15,378 nucleotides of DNA. Origin: Euryarchaeota archaeon UBA58. Its GTDB lineage: Archaea > Thermoplasmatota > Poseidoniia > Poseidoniales > Thalassarchaeaceae. Below are positions 13,447 through 15,378 of the stretch, piece by piece (position 1 is the first letter of the stretch; the number at the start of each line of letters is the position of its first letter). The stretch spans positions 1 to 15,378 of the forward strand of contig DAHR01000018.1 of assembly GCA_002498525.1 (NCBI GenBank). The letters are read 5' to 3'. The notes under the pieces were generated by a model, which made no database searches, was not told where the DNA came from, and saw only the letters and a program-made list of their open reading frames with translations. A program made the translations under genes and the position numbers.

Positions 13447-15378
13447 ATGACAATAGAGCTGGGAGTAGTGGACGTGCAGCGCAGAAGCAGAATCGAGCGG
13501 CTCACTTTCGAGACCGACCATTCAGAGCCGCTCATCGCCATGCTGAACCGGTCTCGAGGCGAAACCGCGAGCGACGAGTTGCTTTTGCATTCAGCGGGAC
13601 CGATCACGGATCTCGCGCAATCCTCGATGCTGCCTTGCCTCGACAGCATTCGAATCCTCTTCTTCGAGCCGCATTACGATCCGACAGCAGCGCCACAACG
13701 TGGCTCGCCACAGAGCGGCTCGCCCCTCGCAGGAGAAGTCGGACTCGGAGCGCCAGAACCACTCGTCATGGTCATTCAGGAATGGCACGACGAGCGCTGG
13801 AGAACCATCGACGAACATCGACCAGCAAGCCTCGCCCAGGCACTTGAAATCACTCGAGAATTCGAAGTCGCAACCGCTTCACCCAATTCAACTACAGACT
13901 CACCGCAATCCGCAGACGCCCTCGTCACCTCACCCGTAACACCGGGCGGATTCGCAGGCTTGCTCGGCTACGACATGGGGAGATGGGCGAGTGACATCCG
14001 CCTCGCCAACAACCCCGAACCCGGCCAGCTCCTAGGCGTCCTCTGGCGCTGTGATGCATGGTGGGTTCACGAGCGCGAGAGTGACAAACTCCACCTCATC
14101 GCCCTCGACGGCCACCCTTGGCTGGCCGCAGCAGAACACTCACCAGCAACAGCATTTCAGGAGGCGCAGGAGGTCCAGATAGCCCCGGTGACGCGGGCGA
14201 CTGTGCCGGAGAGTGAGAGCGATTCCGAGCACGCGAGAGCGGTCGAGAGAATCCGCGAATCGATCCGCGGCGGACATCTCTACCAACTCAATTACGGGCG
14301 CCGATGGCAAGGGCCGATGAGCGACGATCCATGGCTGGCTTTCCTGCGAATGACGCGCAGCAACCCCGCTCCATACGCCTCCTGGCTGCACCTCGCAGAC
14401 CACGGTTGGGCAGTCGCCTCCGCCTCCCCCGAGCGTCTTCTGCGCCTGAGGGATGGTGTGGTTTCGACGAGGCCGATCAAAGGAACACGCGCACGAGGAG
14501 CGACTGAGGAAGAGGATCTCGCCTTGCGCGTCGAGATGGCCTCGTCGGCCAAAGAAATCGCAGAACATCTGATGCTCGTCGATCTTGAGCGCCACGACCT
14601 CAGCCGAGTATGTGAGAGTGACAGTGTCCATTGGGCGGATTGGCGCGTCGAAGCGCTGGCCAATGTGCAGCATCTGGTTTCGGGTGTTCAGGGCAGGCTG
14701 GCGGCAGAAGCCGATGCAGGTGCTGCACTCGCAGCACTGTTTCCCGGCGGTTCGATAATCGGCTGTCCGAAGACGGTGACGATGACTGCGATAGACGAAT
14801 TGGAAGGAGCGCCTCGTGGGGCTTGGACGGGCTCGATCGGGCACATGAATTCGGGCGCTGGGGAGGCCGATTGGAACATTCTGATTCGCACCTTGGAGGC
14901 CCACAGTGGCCCGAATGAATGGCACGGAGTGGTGCAGGCCGGCGGCGGCGTGGTGATCGATTCAATTCCCGCCGCCGAAGTCGAAGAAGCTCGCTGGAAG
15001 GCTGCGGCGATTACCGAAGCCACCTGGGGTTTCCGAACCGGATTCAGCGCCACGGAATTACCCGAGCGCGAAGTCGGAATCCTCCCTGTTCCACAAGTCG
15101 AGGGAGTATTGGGTCAAGTCAGACCGAGCGAGAATCCAGAAATAGGTACTCAAGCGGTAGAACGAGATTGCCCGAGAGTACTACTCGTCGACAATCTCGA
15201 CTCATTCAGCAACAACATCGCCCAAGCCCTGCATCGCTTGGGCGCAGAGGTGGTGATTGTCGAGGGCCGACCAGCCGAACAAGCGGATGCGGCGACGACG
15301 ATTGAAGCTTGGCTGGCAGAGCATGAACCGACCCACATCATCCTCGGACCAGGCCCATCTCGCCCCGAGGTCTCAGCG
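13447..15378 (+). CDS. pabB: Aminodeoxychorismate synthase, PabB fused to PabA (3' end beyond window)
   Basis: The open frame runs 644 codons to the right edge. Its ATG follows the pabC stop directly. The PabB part converts chorismate plus ammonia to 4-amino-4-deoxychorismate. Visible motifs are GGFAGLLGYDMG (167-178), GGHLYQLNYG (275-284), SASPERLL (325-332), TRPIKGTRARG (341-351) with Lys345, AEHLMLVDLERHDLSRV (372-388), PGGSIIGCPK (433-442) and IRTL near 480. Lys345 in PIKGT marks the PabB class; anthranilate synthases have PIAGT. After a variable linker (about 520-575) a class I glutamine amidotransferase starts (LLVDNLDSFSNNI, 579-591; ILGPGPSRP, 632-640). Its catalytic Cys and His lie beyond the window. 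The usual Asn of the RND motif is His383. The frame was followed by hand from start to edge with no stop. Confidence 0.88.
   Translation, partial: MTIELGVVDVQRRSRIERLTFETDHSEPLIAMLNRSRGETASDELLLHSAGPITDLAQSSMLPCLDSIRILFFEPHYDPTAAPQRGSPQSGSPLAGEVGLGAPEPLVMVIQEWHDERWRTIDEHRPASLAQALEITREFEVATASPNSTTDSPQSADALVTSPVTPGGFAGLLGYDMGRWASDIRLANNPEPGQLLGVLWRCDAWWVHERESDKLHLIALDGHPWLAAAEHSPATAFQEAQEVQIAPVTRATVPESESDSEHARAVERIRESIRGGHLYQLNYGRRWQGPMSDDPWLAFLRMTRSNPAPYASWLHLADHGWAVASASPERLLRLRDGVVSTRPIKGTRARGATEEEDLALRVEMASSAKEIAEHLMLVDLERHDLSRVCESDSVHWADWRVEALANVQHLVSGVQGRLAAEADAGAALAALFPGGSIIGCPKTVTMTAIDELEGAPRGAWTGSIGHMNSGAGEADWNILIRTLEAHSGPNEWHGVVQAGGGVVIDSIPAAEVEEARWKAAAITEATWGFRTGFSATELPEREVGILPVPQVEGVLGQVRPSENPEIGTQAVERDCPRVLLVDNLDSFSNNIAQALHRLGAEVVIVEGRPAEQADAATTIEAWLAEHEPTHIILGPGPSRPEVSA

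Noticed and set aside
14140..14925. 261-codon open frame on the - strand
   Set aside because: It lies fully antisense to the well-supported PabB domain, with low-complexity Arg/Pro/Cys-rich composition and no recognisable motif. It is a shadow of GC-rich coding DNA.
13447..15378. Anthranilate synthase (TrpE-TrpG fusion) as the alternative call
   Set aside because: The PIKGT lysine, the absence of a clear N-terminal LLES tryptophan-binding motif and direct adjacency to a pabC-like gene all favour aminodeoxychorismate synthase.

Overview
This 15.4 kb window has a small AT-rich left edge followed by GC-rich, densely coding DNA. The best guess for the host is a planktonic euryarchaeon of the Marine Group II (Poseidoniales) type. 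This is an inference, with confidence around 0.6. It rests on a very large secreted protein with propeller-like repeats, six fibronectin-III-like domains, one C-terminal membrane helix and a long Asp/Glu-rich inner tail, and on GTG starts and bacterial-type metabolic genes such as fused malic enzyme and chorismate-based p-aminobenzoate genes. A dockerin-rich bacterium (for example a planctomycete) cannot be excluded from the sequence alone.

Layout. Positions 1-56 hold the last codons of a possible + strand gene. Positions 81-541 (- strand) hold two overlapping small membrane-protein genes of AT-rich codon use. Positions 713-1330 (+) encode a secreted protein made almost only of two dockerin type I modules. 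Positions 1331-1490 separate the convergent dockerin and malic enzyme genes and contain a strong interrupted hairpin and a near-perfect palindrome. Positions 1491-3803 (-) encode a full-length MaeB-type malic enzyme with its phosphotransacetylase-like domain. A 155-bp divergent promoter region with a perfect inverted repeat separates it from the 2,887-residue surface protein (3959-12622, +). This is followed by pabC (12667-13446) and a pabB-pabA fusion gene (13447 to the right edge, cut by the window).

How the genes work together. pabC and pabBA abut with no spacer and together cover chorismate to 4-aminobenzoate, a folate precursor: amination by PabB using ammonia from the fused PabA, then pyruvate elimination by PabC. 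The malic enzyme links malate to pyruvate and NADPH. The surface protein and the dockerin protein are both exported and probably face the environment, but nothing in the sequence proves that they interact. No tRNA, rRNA, CRISPR array, transposase or integrase was seen.
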